The notes below the pieces were generated by a model that saw only the letters and a list, made by a program, of their open reading frames with translations, searched no databases and was not told the origin of the DNA. From assembly GCA_046728935.1 (NCBI GenBank), contig JBKPFS010000102.1, positions 1 through 28,304 on the forward strand: a stretch of DNA of 28,304 nt. Reading direction: 5' to 3'. This DNA is from DATAFO01 sp046728935 (GTDB taxonomy: Bacteria > Actinomycetota > Thermoleophilia > Solirubrobacterales > 70-9). Positions within the stretch are counted from its first letter, which is position 1; the number at the start of each line of letters is the position of its first letter. Of this stretch, positions 22,357 through 28,304 are shown one piece after another. The translations under genes were made by a program, and so were the position numbers.

Positions 22357-22847
22357 TCGTCGCCGATGTTCAGTTCTACGACGTCGTCGTCTGGCTCCAC
22401 GTCAGCGCCGTGGTCGTTGGCTTGGGCCCGACGTTCGGCTTCGGCGCCTACCTCGCACTCACGGGCCGCAAGGACCCGCGCAGCTTCCCAGCCGTCCTCG
22501 AGGCGCAGTGCCTGATCAGCCGCACGATGGTCACGATCGGCGGCATCGTCATCCTCGCCTCGGGCATCTACCTCGCCTCGGACCGCTGGGAGTTCAGCGA
22601 CTTCTTTGTGATCGCCGGGCTCGTCGCGATCGTGGCGATCCTCGGGATGGTGCATGGGTTTTTCATCCCGAACGAGGTCCGAGCACGGGAGGTCGCCCAG
22701 CGCGACATCGAGGCCGCGGGCACGGGTGAGGTGAGTCTCAGCGACGAGTTCAACAGCCGGATGAGAGCCAGCGCGATCGCCGGCCCAATCGCCGGCCTAA
22801 TCGTCATCCTGACGATCTACTTCATGGCCGCGAAGCCATTCCTGTAG
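22353..22847 (+). CDS. DUF2269-like integral membrane protein
   Basis: A 164-residue protein with about four membrane helices: 'YDVVVWLHVSAVVVGLGPTF', 'MVTIGGIVILASGIYLAS', 'FVIAGLVAIVAILGMVHGFF' and 'AIAGPIAGLIVILTIYFMAA'. The 'WLHVSAVVVGLGPTFGFGAY' opening with a membrane His and the Arg-rich second loop resemble predicted integral membrane proteins of the DUF2269 type; function is unknown. The ATG overlaps the prmA stop by 4 bases. It sits where many bacteria have rsmE, between prmA and the later genes of this operon, and there is no sign of rsmE here. Confidence 0.75.
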   Translation: MIVADVQFYDVVVWLHVSAVVVGLGPTFGFGAYLALTGRKDPRSFPAVLEAQCLISRTMVTIGGIVILASGIYLASDRWEFSDFFVIAGLVAIVAILGMVHGFFIPNEVRAREVAQRDIEAAGTGEVSLSDEFNSRMRASAIAGPIAGLIVILTIYFMAAKPFL

Positions 22848-22854
22848 GCGAGCC

Positions 22855-23682
22855 CTGAGCCCGACGCCCGACGCCTCGCTCCCGATCGCCGTCTTCGACT
22901 CCGGGGTCGGCGGACTCACGGTGCTCCACGAGTGCCTCGTCTCGCTGCCGGAGGAGGACTTCGTCTACCTCGGCGACGACGCCCGCTTCCCCTACGGCGC
23001 CCGATCCGCAGAGGACCTGCGGGCCTGCGTCGAGCGCAACACCCGCTTCCTGCTCGAGCGCGGGGCGAAGCTGGTGGTCGTCGCGTGCAACTCGGCCGCC
23101 ACCGGCGGGCTCGAGACTGCGCGGGAGATCGCCGCCGAGCACGGCGTGGAGGTCGTCTCGGTGATCGACCCGGAGGCCGAGATCGCGGCGGCGATCAGCG
23201 AGTCCGGACGCATCGGCGTGCTGGCAACCCCGGCCACGGTGGAGGGCGGCGCGTACCTGCGAGCCCTGGCGCGTGAGGGACGGGCCCTGACCGTGACCCA
23301 GGTCGAGGCCCCCGACCTCGCGGCCGTCATCCAGCGCGGCTTCCCCTTCTCCGAGGCGGTCGTCGACCAGGCTCGCTCCTACTGCGCGCCGCTCAAGCAG
23401 GCGGGCGTGGACACCGTGATCCTCGGCTGCACGCACTACCCCCTCGTCCGCCCGATGCTGCAGCGCATCCTCGGCAGGGACGTCCGCCTGGTGACGGCGG
23501 GTCACGCGGTCGCCGCCACCGCGCAGCGGATGCTCGACTCGCGCGGCCTCGCGACCGCCACCGACGGCGAGGGCACGTATCGATTCCTGTGCACCGGGGA
23601 CCCGGACGCGTTCCGCGAGCTGGGCACGCGCTTCCTCCAGATGCCGCTGGGCGCGGTCGAGCGGGTGGAGCTGCCCGAATGA
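22855..23682 (+). CDS. murI: Glutamate racemase, apparent CTG start
   Basis: An enzyme that interconverts L- and D-glutamate to supply D-Glu for peptidoglycan. It has all catalytic landmarks: 'PIAVFDSGVGGLTVL' (catalytic Asp/Ser region) near the N-terminus, 'VVACNSAATGG' (first catalytic Cys) and 'VILGCTHYPLVRP' (second catalytic Cys plus His). The first standard start in this frame (GTG 22921) would remove the DSGVGG motif, so translation must begin earlier. Between the in-frame stop at 22810-22812 and 22921 the only NTG codon is CTG at 22855, giving an expected ~275-residue protein starting SPTPDASLP. The stop overlaps the next ATG (ATGA). Confidence 0.9.
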   Translation: MSPTPDASLPIAVFDSGVGGLTVLHECLVSLPEEDFVYLGDDARFPYGARSAEDLRACVERNTRFLLERGAKLVVVACNSAATGGLETAREIAAEHGVEVVSVIDPEAEIAAAISESGRIGVLATPATVEGGAYLRALAREGRALTVTQVEAPDLAAVIQRGFPFSEAVVDQARSYCAPLKQAGVDTVILGCTHYPLVRPMLQRILGRDVRLVTAGHAVAATAQRMLDSRGLATATDGEGTYRFLCTGDPDAFRELGTRFLQMPLGAVERVELPE

Positions 23683-24014
23683 CCCTGCGCGAGCGCGCCG
23701 GGCTCGTCGTCCGTTTCCTCCCCGACTGCGTCGTCCTGATCCGCCGCCTGGTCGCGATGCCCGAGACCTCGCGCCTCCAGACGCTCACCATCGCGCTCCT
23801 GGTCCCCTACCTGCTCTCGCCGATCGACCTGGTGCCCGACTTCATCCCCGTCGTCGGCCAGCTGGACGACGCGATCCTGGTCGCGCTGGCGCTCGGTTGG
23901 CTTCTGCGCACCCATGGCGAGGAGGCCGTGCGCGAGGCGTGGCCCGGCCCGAAGGCGTCGCTGGGACTGGTGCTGCGCGCCGCGGGGGGATCGCGGCCCG
24001 CGGCTACCCTGTAA
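23679..24014 (+). CDS. YkvA-family (DUF1232) membrane protein
   Basis: A 111-residue protein with the DUF1232 hallmark 'YLLSPIDLVPDFIPVVGQLD DA' in two parts around residues 44-65: the SPIDLVPDFIPVVG motif, then a second hydrophobic stretch 'AILVALALGWLLRTHG'. Proteins with this motif are small and probably membrane-associated, with no established biochemical role. The ATG overlaps the murI stop (ATGA), so it is translated with murI. The C-terminal end lies 4 bases before yqeY, with a possible promoter box overlapping its end. Confidence 0.88.
   Translation: MTLRERAGLVVRFLPDCVVLIRRLVAMPETSRLQTLTIALLVPYLLSPIDLVPDFIPVVGQLDDAILVALALGWLLRTHGEEAVREAWPGPKASLGLVLRAAGGSRPAATL
24005..24010 (+). promoter_or_regulatory. 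Possible internal -10 box ahead of yqeY
   Basis: TACCCT ends 8 bases before the yqeY ATG, overlapping the end of the ykvA-like gene. It has the same spacing as other leaderless boxes here, but a weaker sequence. Confidence 0.3.
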
Positions 24015-24018
24015 ACGG

Positions 24019-24453
24019 ATGACGGAGATCCTCGAACGCGTGCAGGCCGACACCCGTGCCGCGATGAAGTCCGGCGAGCGCGAGCGGGTCGGAGCCCTGC
24101 GCCTGGTCACCGACGCGCTCCAGCGCGAACACAAGGAGGGCAAGGGCGACGAGGTGGCGGTGCTGCGTAGGGAGCGCAAGCGCAGGCTCGAGGCGGCACA
24201 GGCGTACCGCGAGGGCGGCAGCGAGGATCGCGCCGCCGCGGAGGAGGCCGAGGCCGAGGTGATCCAGGGGTACCTCCCCGTCGAGCTCTCCGACGAGGAG
24301 CTGGCGGGGCTGGTGAGGGCCGCGATCGAGGAGGCGGGCGCCACCGGCCCGGGCGACATGGGCAAGGTGATGGGCGTGGTGATGCCCAAGGTCGGCGGCC
24401 GGGCCGACGGCAAGCGGGTGAGCGCCGCGGTGAGCGAGCGGCTCGCCTCCTGA
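24019..24453 (+). CDS. GatB/YqeY-domain protein
   Basis: A 144-residue YqeY-like protein, all-helical and related to the C-terminal tRNA-binding tail of GatB amidotransferase. Hallmarks are 'GERERVGALRLVTDALQREH', 'RRERKRRLEAAQAYREGGSE', 'EVIQGYLPVELSDEELAGLV' and 'DMGKVMGVVMPKVGGRADGK'. Free-standing members may bind tRNA or modulate amidotransferase, but this is not firmly known. ATG 24019 is chosen because the family starts 'MxxILERVQADxxxAMKSGE'. The neighbours phoH, ybeY and era make a translation- or RNA-related role plausible. Confidence 0.93.
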   Translation: MTEILERVQADTRAAMKSGERERVGALRLVTDALQREHKEGKGDEVAVLRRERKRRLEAAQAYREGGSEDRAAAEEAEAEVIQGYLPVELSDEELAGLVRAAIEEAGATGPGDMGKVMGVVMPKVGGRADGKRVSAAVSERLAS

Positions 24454-24454
24454 T

Positions 24455-25408
24455 TTGGCGCGCAGGCAGCTGACTCTCGACAACGCCGTCGCCGCCGAGC
24501 TGGCGGGGTCCGAGGACGCGGTCCTGCGCTCGCTCGAGGAGCGGCTGGGCTGTGACGTCTTCCTGCGTGGGAACGTGCTCACCCTCGACGGTTCGGACGA
24601 GGACGTGCAGAACGGCGCCTCGATGGTCGACGAGCTCGTCGGGCTGGTCGAGCGCGGCCACGACCTCGCCCCGGCGACGATCGAGCAGGTGAGCGGGGCG
24701 CTGCAGGCCGACGAGCGCCCGGCCGAGATCCTCGAGGACGTGATCTGGCGCCACCGCAGCATCAAGGTGGCGCCCAAGACCGTGAACCAGAAGCGCTACG
24801 TGGACGGCATCCGCCGCCACACGGTGACCTTCGGCATCGGCCCGGCCGGGACCGGGAAGACCTTCCTCGCGGTGGCGATGGCGGTGGCCGCGCTCGACGC
24901 GCGCGAGGTGAGCCGGATCATCCTCACCCGGCCCGCGGTGGAGGCGGGGGAGAGGCTCGGCTTCCTTCCCGGCGACATCCAGGCGAAGGTCGATCCCTAC
25001 CTGCGGCCGCTGTTCGACGCGCTCTACGACATGCTCGACCCGGAGCGGGTCTCGAGCTATCTCGACAACGGGATCATCGAGGTGGCGCCGCTGGCGTTTA
25101 TGCGGGGTCGCTCGATTAATGACTCGTTCGTCATCCTCGACGAGGCCCAGAACACGAGCCCGGAGCAGATGAAGATGTTCCTCACCCGGCTCGGCTTCGG
25201 CTCGAAGATGGTCGTCACCGGCGACATCACCCAGATCGACCTGCCGCGTGACCAGCGCTCGGGCCTGATCGTCGTCGGGGAGATCCTCGCCGAGGTCTCC
25301 GACATCAGCTTCGTTCGCTTCGGCGGCGAGGACGTCGTCCGCCACGAGCTGGTGCAGCGGATCGTCGAGGCCTACGGCGAGTACGGCGAGCGCGACCAGG
25401 GCGATTGA
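24455..25408 (+). CDS. PhoH-like ATPase (PhoH/YbeZ)
   Basis: A 317-residue PhoH-family P-loop ATPase, the usual neighbour and partner of YbeY in RNA and ribosome maturation. After an N-terminal ~110-residue part (KH-like 'LGCDVFLRGNVLTLDG') comes the PhoH domain: 'APKTVNQKRYVDGIRRHTVT', Walker A GPAGTGKT at residues 129-136, 'ILTRPAVEAGERLGFLPGDI', Walker B with 'FVILDEAQNTSPEQMKMFLT', and 'MVVTGDITQIDLPRDQRSGL'. The start is TTG 24455, right after the yqeY stop; the family N-terminus begins with a basic stretch as here. Its stop overlaps the TTG of ybeY. Confidence 0.94.
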   Translation: MARRQLTLDNAVAAELAGSEDAVLRSLEERLGCDVFLRGNVLTLDGSDEDVQNGASMVDELVGLVERGHDLAPATIEQVSGALQADERPAEILEDVIWRHRSIKVAPKTVNQKRYVDGIRRHTVTFGIGPAGTGKTFLAVAMAVAALDAREVSRIILTRPAVEAGERLGFLPGDIQAKVDPYLRPLFDALYDMLDPERVSSYLDNGIIEVAPLAFMRGRSINDSFVILDEAQNTSPEQMKMFLTRLGFGSKMVVTGDITQIDLPRDQRSGLIVVGEILAEVSDISFVRFGGEDVVRHELVQRIVEAYGEYGERDQGD

Positions 25409-25770
25409 CCGTCGAGCTTGAGGACGTGCCGGTCAAGCTGCGCGACGCGGTCGCGGCGACGCTGGAGGCTGCGCGCGTGCGCTCCGGCCACCTGTCGGTT
25501 GAGCTCGTTGACGAGGCTCGAATCGGCCGGCTGAACGCCGAGCACCGCGGCCGGGACGCTCCCACCGACGTGCTCTCGTTCCCGGTCGACGAGGCAGAGC
25601 CCAGCGGCGGCCCGCGGGAGCTCGGCGACGTCGTCATCTGTCCCGAGCGCGCGGAGGACGTGCTCGAGGCGACCATCCACGGCGTGCTCCACCTGTGCGG
25701 CTACGACCACGAGACCGACGACGGCGAGATGCTCGCGCTCCAAGACCGGATCCTGGCGTCGCTTCGGTGA
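25405..25770 (+). CDS. ybeY: Endoribonuclease YbeY
   Basis: A 121-residue zinc-dependent RNase family protein acting in 16S rRNA 3'-end maturation and ribosome quality control. The metal site is the hallmark 'HGVLHLCGYDH' (H-x3-H-x5-H) near the C-terminus, and the Asp-rich loop 'NAEHRGRDAPTDVLSFPVDE' is the other conserved block. The N-terminal end is shorter than in E. coli, and the C-terminal tail after the zinc site is short (DGEMLALQDRILASLR). It starts at TTG 25405, overlapping the phoH stop (TTGA), and is 4 bases upstream of era: the common phoH-ybeY-era arrangement. Confidence 0.95.
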   Translation: MTVELEDVPVKLRDAVAATLEAARVRSGHLSVELVDEARIGRLNAEHRGRDAPTDVLSFPVDEAEPSGGPRELGDVVICPERAEDVLEATIHGVLHLCGYDHETDDGEMLALQDRILASLR

Positions 25771-25774
25771 TCGC

Positions 25775-26692
25775 GTGAGCGCAAACGCGGGCGAGCGCCC
25801 CCAGCGGGCCGGCTTCATCGGCCTGGCCGGCCGTCCCAACGTGGGCAAGTCGACGCTCGCCAACGCGATCGTTGGCGCCAAGGTCGCGATCATCTCCGAC
25901 AGCCCACAGACCACCCGAAGGGCGACGCGCGGGGTGGCGACCGACATCGAGCAGGGCTGGCAGATGGTGTTGGTCGACCTCCCGGGCGTGCAACGCCCAC
26001 GCGACGTGCTCACCGAGCGGATGCAGCGCCGGGTCGAGCACGAGCTAGCGGAGTCCGACGCCGTGGTCCTGGTCGTGAACGGCGAGCAGGGCATCGGCCC
26101 CGGCGATCGCTTCATCGCCGGCCACCTCCTCGGCGCGGGCGACGGGACCCCCGTGATCTGCGCGGTCAACAAGGTCGACCGCCTGTCACGGGCCGAGACC
26201 ACGAAGGCGCTCGCCGAGGCGGCGGAGCTGGACGCCGTCGACGAGATCTTCCCGGTCTCGGCCAGGCGAGGCCACGGCCTCGAGCCGCTGGTCTCGCGGC
26301 TCGCCGAGCTGCTCCCACCGGGCCCCTTCCTCTACCCGCCGTCAGAGCGCACCGACCAGGCGAGCGACGTCCACCTGGCCGAGCTGATTCGTGAGCAGGT
26401 GCTGAAGCGAACGCGGGAGGAGTTGCCCCACGCGGTCGAGGTCGCGGTCACAGAGGTCTCGGAGCGGGCCGACGGTTTGGCGGAGATCGAGGCCCAGGTC
26501 TGGGCCGAGACCGAGTCGCAGAAGGCGATCCTGATCGGCAAAGGGGGGCGGATGGTCCGCGAGATCGGCACCGCTGCCCGCAAGGAGCTCGAGCGCGAGT
26601 TCGGCGCCACTGTGTTCCTCGATCTCCAGGTGCGGGTCCGCGAGCGCTGGCGTCGGGACGAGGGCCTGCTCGACCGGCTCGGGATCGAGTAG
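25775..26692 (+). CDS. era: Ribosome-assembly GTPase Era
   Basis: A 305-residue GTPase that binds the 3' end of 16S rRNA during 30S assembly. The G domain has 'GRPNVGKSTLANAIVGAKVA' (G1), 'SDSPQTTRRATRGV' (G2), 'LVDLPGVQRP' (G3; the usual DTPG is DLPG here), 'AVNKVDRLS' (G4) and 'PVSARRGHG' (G5). The C-terminal KH domain has 'AILIGKGGRMVREIGTAARK' and ends 'VRVRERWRRDEGLLDRLGIE'. GTG 25775 gives the expected N-terminus and lies 4 bases after the ybeY stop. It is the last gene of this co-directional run. Confidence 0.96.
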   Translation: MSANAGERPQRAGFIGLAGRPNVGKSTLANAIVGAKVAIISDSPQTTRRATRGVATDIEQGWQMVLVDLPGVQRPRDVLTERMQRRVEHELAESDAVVLVVNGEQGIGPGDRFIAGHLLGAGDGTPVICAVNKVDRLSRAETTKALAEAAELDAVDEIFPVSARRGHGLEPLVSRLAELLPPGPFLYPPSERTDQASDVHLAELIREQVLKRTREELPHAVEVAVTEVSERADGLAEIEAQVWAETESQKAILIGKGGRMVREIGTAARKELEREFGATVFLDLQVRVRERWRRDEGLLDRLGIE

Positions 26693-26751
26693 ACGGCGCC
26701 ACTGACGCCTTCTTCACGGCTACCGTGCATAAGGCGTCGATGGAGCGCCCG

Positions 26752-26757
26752 TAGAAT
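26752..26757 (+). promoter_or_regulatory. -10 box of hisIE, leaderless type
   Basis: TAGAAT ends 7 bases before the ATG of hisIE. The sequence and spacing are identical to hrcA. No Shine-Dalgarno is present. Confidence 0.5.
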
Positions 26758-26764
26758 CCTCGAA

Positions 26765-27418
26765 ATGAGAGGGGAAACGGCGATCCGCTTCGACGACCGG
26801 GGCCTGGTCCCCTGCGTGGCCCAGGATTGGCGCACCGGTGAGGTCCTGACGCTGGCCTACATGAACGACGAAGCGCTGCGGCTGACGCGCGAGACCGGCG
26901 AGATGCACTTCTTCAGCCGCTCGCGAAACGAGCTGTGGCGAAAGGGCGAGACCTCCGGCAACACCCAGCGGGTGCGCCAGCTCCGCTACGACTGCGACGG
27001 CGACGCGCTGGTCGCCCGGGTCGAGCCGGCGGGCCCGGCCTGCCACACCGGCCAGCGATCGTGCTTCTACCGCGACCTCGACGGCAGCGCCGATGAGGCC
27101 GTCGACGCCCCTCCGGTCGCGGGCGAGCCGGCGCCCGCGCCGCACGAGGCGCTCGCCGTGCTCGAGCGCACGCTCGCAGAACGAGCCGCCGAGCGCCCCG
27201 AGGGCTCCTACACCGTCGAGCTGCTCGACGACGCCCCGCGCATCGGCTCCAAGCTCCGCGAGGAGGCGGACGAGGCGGCCCGGGCCGCGGCGGATGAGCC
27301 CGACGAGCGCGTCGTCGAGGAGGCCGCCGACCTCCTCTACCACCTGCTGGTGCTGCTGCGCTCGCGCGAGCTGCCGCTGGGCGTCGCCCTTGAGAGCCTC
27401 AATGGCCGTCGCCGCTGA
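26765..27418 (+). CDS. hisIE: Bifunctional phosphoribosyl-AMP cyclohydrolase / phosphoribosyl-ATP pyrophosphatase
   Basis: A 217-residue fusion for two steps of histidine synthesis. The N-terminal HisI domain (residues ~1-115) removes the ring from phosphoribosyl-AMP and has 'LTLAYMNDEALRLTRETGEM', 'FFSRSRNELWRKGETSGNTQ', 'LRYDCDGDALVARVEPAGPA' (Asp metal ligands) and the zinc site 'CHTGQRSCFYRDL'. After an Ala/Pro linker, the C-terminal HisE domain (~130-215) hydrolyses phosphoribosyl-ATP, with 'KLREEADEAARAAADEPDER' and 'VVEEAADLLYHLLVLL'. The start is ATG 26765, supported by the -10 box. The stop overlaps trpE by 17 bases, a common actinobacterial pairing of histidine and tryptophan genes. 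Confidence 0.96.
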   Translation: MRGETAIRFDDRGLVPCVAQDWRTGEVLTLAYMNDEALRLTRETGEMHFFSRSRNELWRKGETSGNTQRVRQLRYDCDGDALVARVEPAGPACHTGQRSCFYRDLDGSADEAVDAPPVAGEPAPAPHEALAVLERTLAERAAERPEGSYTVELLDDAPRIGSKLREEADEAARAAADEPDERVVEEAADLLYHLLVLLRSRELPLGVALESLNGRRR

Positions 27419-28304
27419 GGAGAGCGCCGCCGCACTGGGTCTGGTGCCCGACCTCGATCGGGCGCGTGAGCTTGCCCGCGACTCGAACGTGATCCCGGTC
27501 TCCTACCGGTTCGTCGACGATTGCGAGACGCCGGTATCGGCCTTCCTCAAGCTCCGCGAGGCGTTCGGGGCCCCGTCGTTCCTGCTCGAGTCCGCCGAGC
27601 AGGGCCGGCTGGGCCGCTACTCATTCCTAGGCTTCCGCCCGCACGCCGTGCTCGGCTGGAAGGACGGCACGTGGAAGAAGTGGGCCGGCGAGGCGATCGC
27701 CGCCGCCGAACCGGGCGGTCCCGAGGCCTGGGGCCCTCCCGACTCGGAGAGCGCGGCGCCCGACCCGTACGCGGCGGCGGGCGAGTATCTCGCGCGGTTC
27801 AGGCTGGCCGACGTGGACCGGATGCCGCCCTTCGCCGGGGGAGCCGTCGGCTACTTCGGCTACGACCTCGTGCGGGCGGTGGAGCCGCTCGGCGAGCCGA
27901 ATCCCGATCCCCTCGGGTTGCCCGACATGTCGTTGATGGTCAACGAGCTGATGCTCGCGTTCGACCACCTGAAGCACGAGGTGACGGTGCTCGCGTACGC
28001 GTTCGCGGACGGGACGGCGATCGACGGCGCCTACGTGCGCGCGATCTCGCTGATCGAGGAGGCCCGGCGGGCACTGCGCGCGCCGGTCCCGGTGCCCGAT
28101 CGCCCGCGCCCGGCGGAGGACATCCGGTTCGAGTCGAACATGAGCCGCGAGCAGTTCGAGGCCAACGTCTCGCGGATCATCGAGTACATCCGCGCGGGCG
28201 ACGCCTTCCAGGTCGTTCCCTCGCAGCGGTTCAGCGCCAAGGCGCCGGTGGAGGCGTTCTCGATCTATCGCGGCCTGCGGACGATCAACCCATCGCCGTA
28301 CATG
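27402..28304 (+). CDS. trpE: Anthranilate synthase component I (partial at window end)
   Basis: This enzyme makes anthranilate from chorismate, the first committed step of tryptophan synthesis, together with a TrpG amidotransferase that is not in the window. The frame is open from ATG 27402 to the end (301 codons), and the catalytic C-terminal half continues outside. Visible landmarks: the N-terminal 'PSFLLESAEQGRLGRYSFLG' containing the tryptophan feedback motif LLES, 'PPFAGGAVGYFGYDLVRAVE', then the start of the chorismate-binding domain 'NMSREQFEANVSRIIEYIRA' and 'GDAFQVVPSQRFSAKAP'. The start lies inside hisIE, so translation is probably coupled. Confidence 0.95.
   Translation, partial: MAVAAEESAAALGLVPDLDRARELARDSNVIPVSYRFVDDCETPVSAFLKLREAFGAPSFLLESAEQGRLGRYSFLGFRPHAVLGWKDGTWKKWAGEAIAAAEPGGPEAWGPPDSESAAPDPYAAAGEYLARFRLADVDRMPPFAGGAVGYFGYDLVRAVEPLGEPNPDPLGLPDMSLMVNELMLAFDHLKHEVTVLAYAFADGTAIDGAYVRAISLIEEARRALRAPVPVPDRPRPAEDIRFESNMSREQFEANVSRIIEYIRAGDAFQVVPSQRFSAKAPVEAFSIYRGLRTINPSPYM

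Noticed and set aside
27690..27780. Possible fourth copy of the repeat in the trpE N-terminal Ala/Pro/Glu-rich loop
   Set aside because: It lacks the hairpin, GAGGGCAAGGTGT and the end sequences; it is similar only in composition.

Overview
The window is very GC-rich and almost fully coding. It has a strong G/C third-position bias and many GTG, TTG and apparently non-standard start codons. The gene order (comEA-comEC-holA-rpsT-...-lepA, hrcA-dnaJ-prmA, phoH-ybeY-era, hisIE-trpE) and the protein flavour suggest a high-GC actinobacterium, perhaps of the Thermoleophilia/Solirubrobacterales type. That placement is inference; no rRNA is present to confirm it.

Layout. 1-850: the end of an unrecognised gene, a decayed coding remnant carrying a 10-bp tandem repeat, a strong hairpin, and tRNA-Ala(GGC). 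892-3305: an MBL-fold hydrolase, then a divergent marR / yceI-FMN reductase locus whose two promoters are interleaved. 3426-4812 (minus strand): a tight three-gene operon of unrecognised small and membrane proteins. 4933-8328: leuS, a cupin and an acylphosphatase. 8397-13205: the DNA-uptake and replication block comEA, comEC, a small membrane protein, holA, and rpsT on the opposite strand. 13250-18641: murJ, lepA, two tandem SnoaL-like genes and a pair of MaoC/hot-dog dehydratase genes. 18665-19225 (minus): a BCP-like peroxiredoxin. 19313-26692: a long run of co-directional, mostly overlapping genes, hrcA-dnaJ-prmA-(membrane protein)-murI-ykvA-yqeY-phoH-ybeY-era, covering protein quality control, ribosome maturation and wall precursor supply. 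26765-end: hisIE overlapping trpE, which runs off the window.

The most unusual signal is a short repeat family (about 100-130 bp) inserted in-frame into conserved housekeeping genes. There are two copies in leuS and one in prmA. Two copies match at 85 of 95 positions without gaps although the host proteins are unrelated. All three keep a small hairpin with a GA/GA internal pair, and the third copy shows a compensatory base-pair swap. The third copy is also partly read in a different frame, so conservation acts on nucleic acid rather than on peptide. This looks like a protein-coding palindromic element analogous to the Rickettsia palindromic elements.

Other signals: a recurrent TANNNT box 7-8 bases upstream of start codons (leaderless transcripts); murI and comEC reading frames that lack any ATG/GTG/TTG start at their proper N-termini; and interleaved divergent promoters at marR/yceI.
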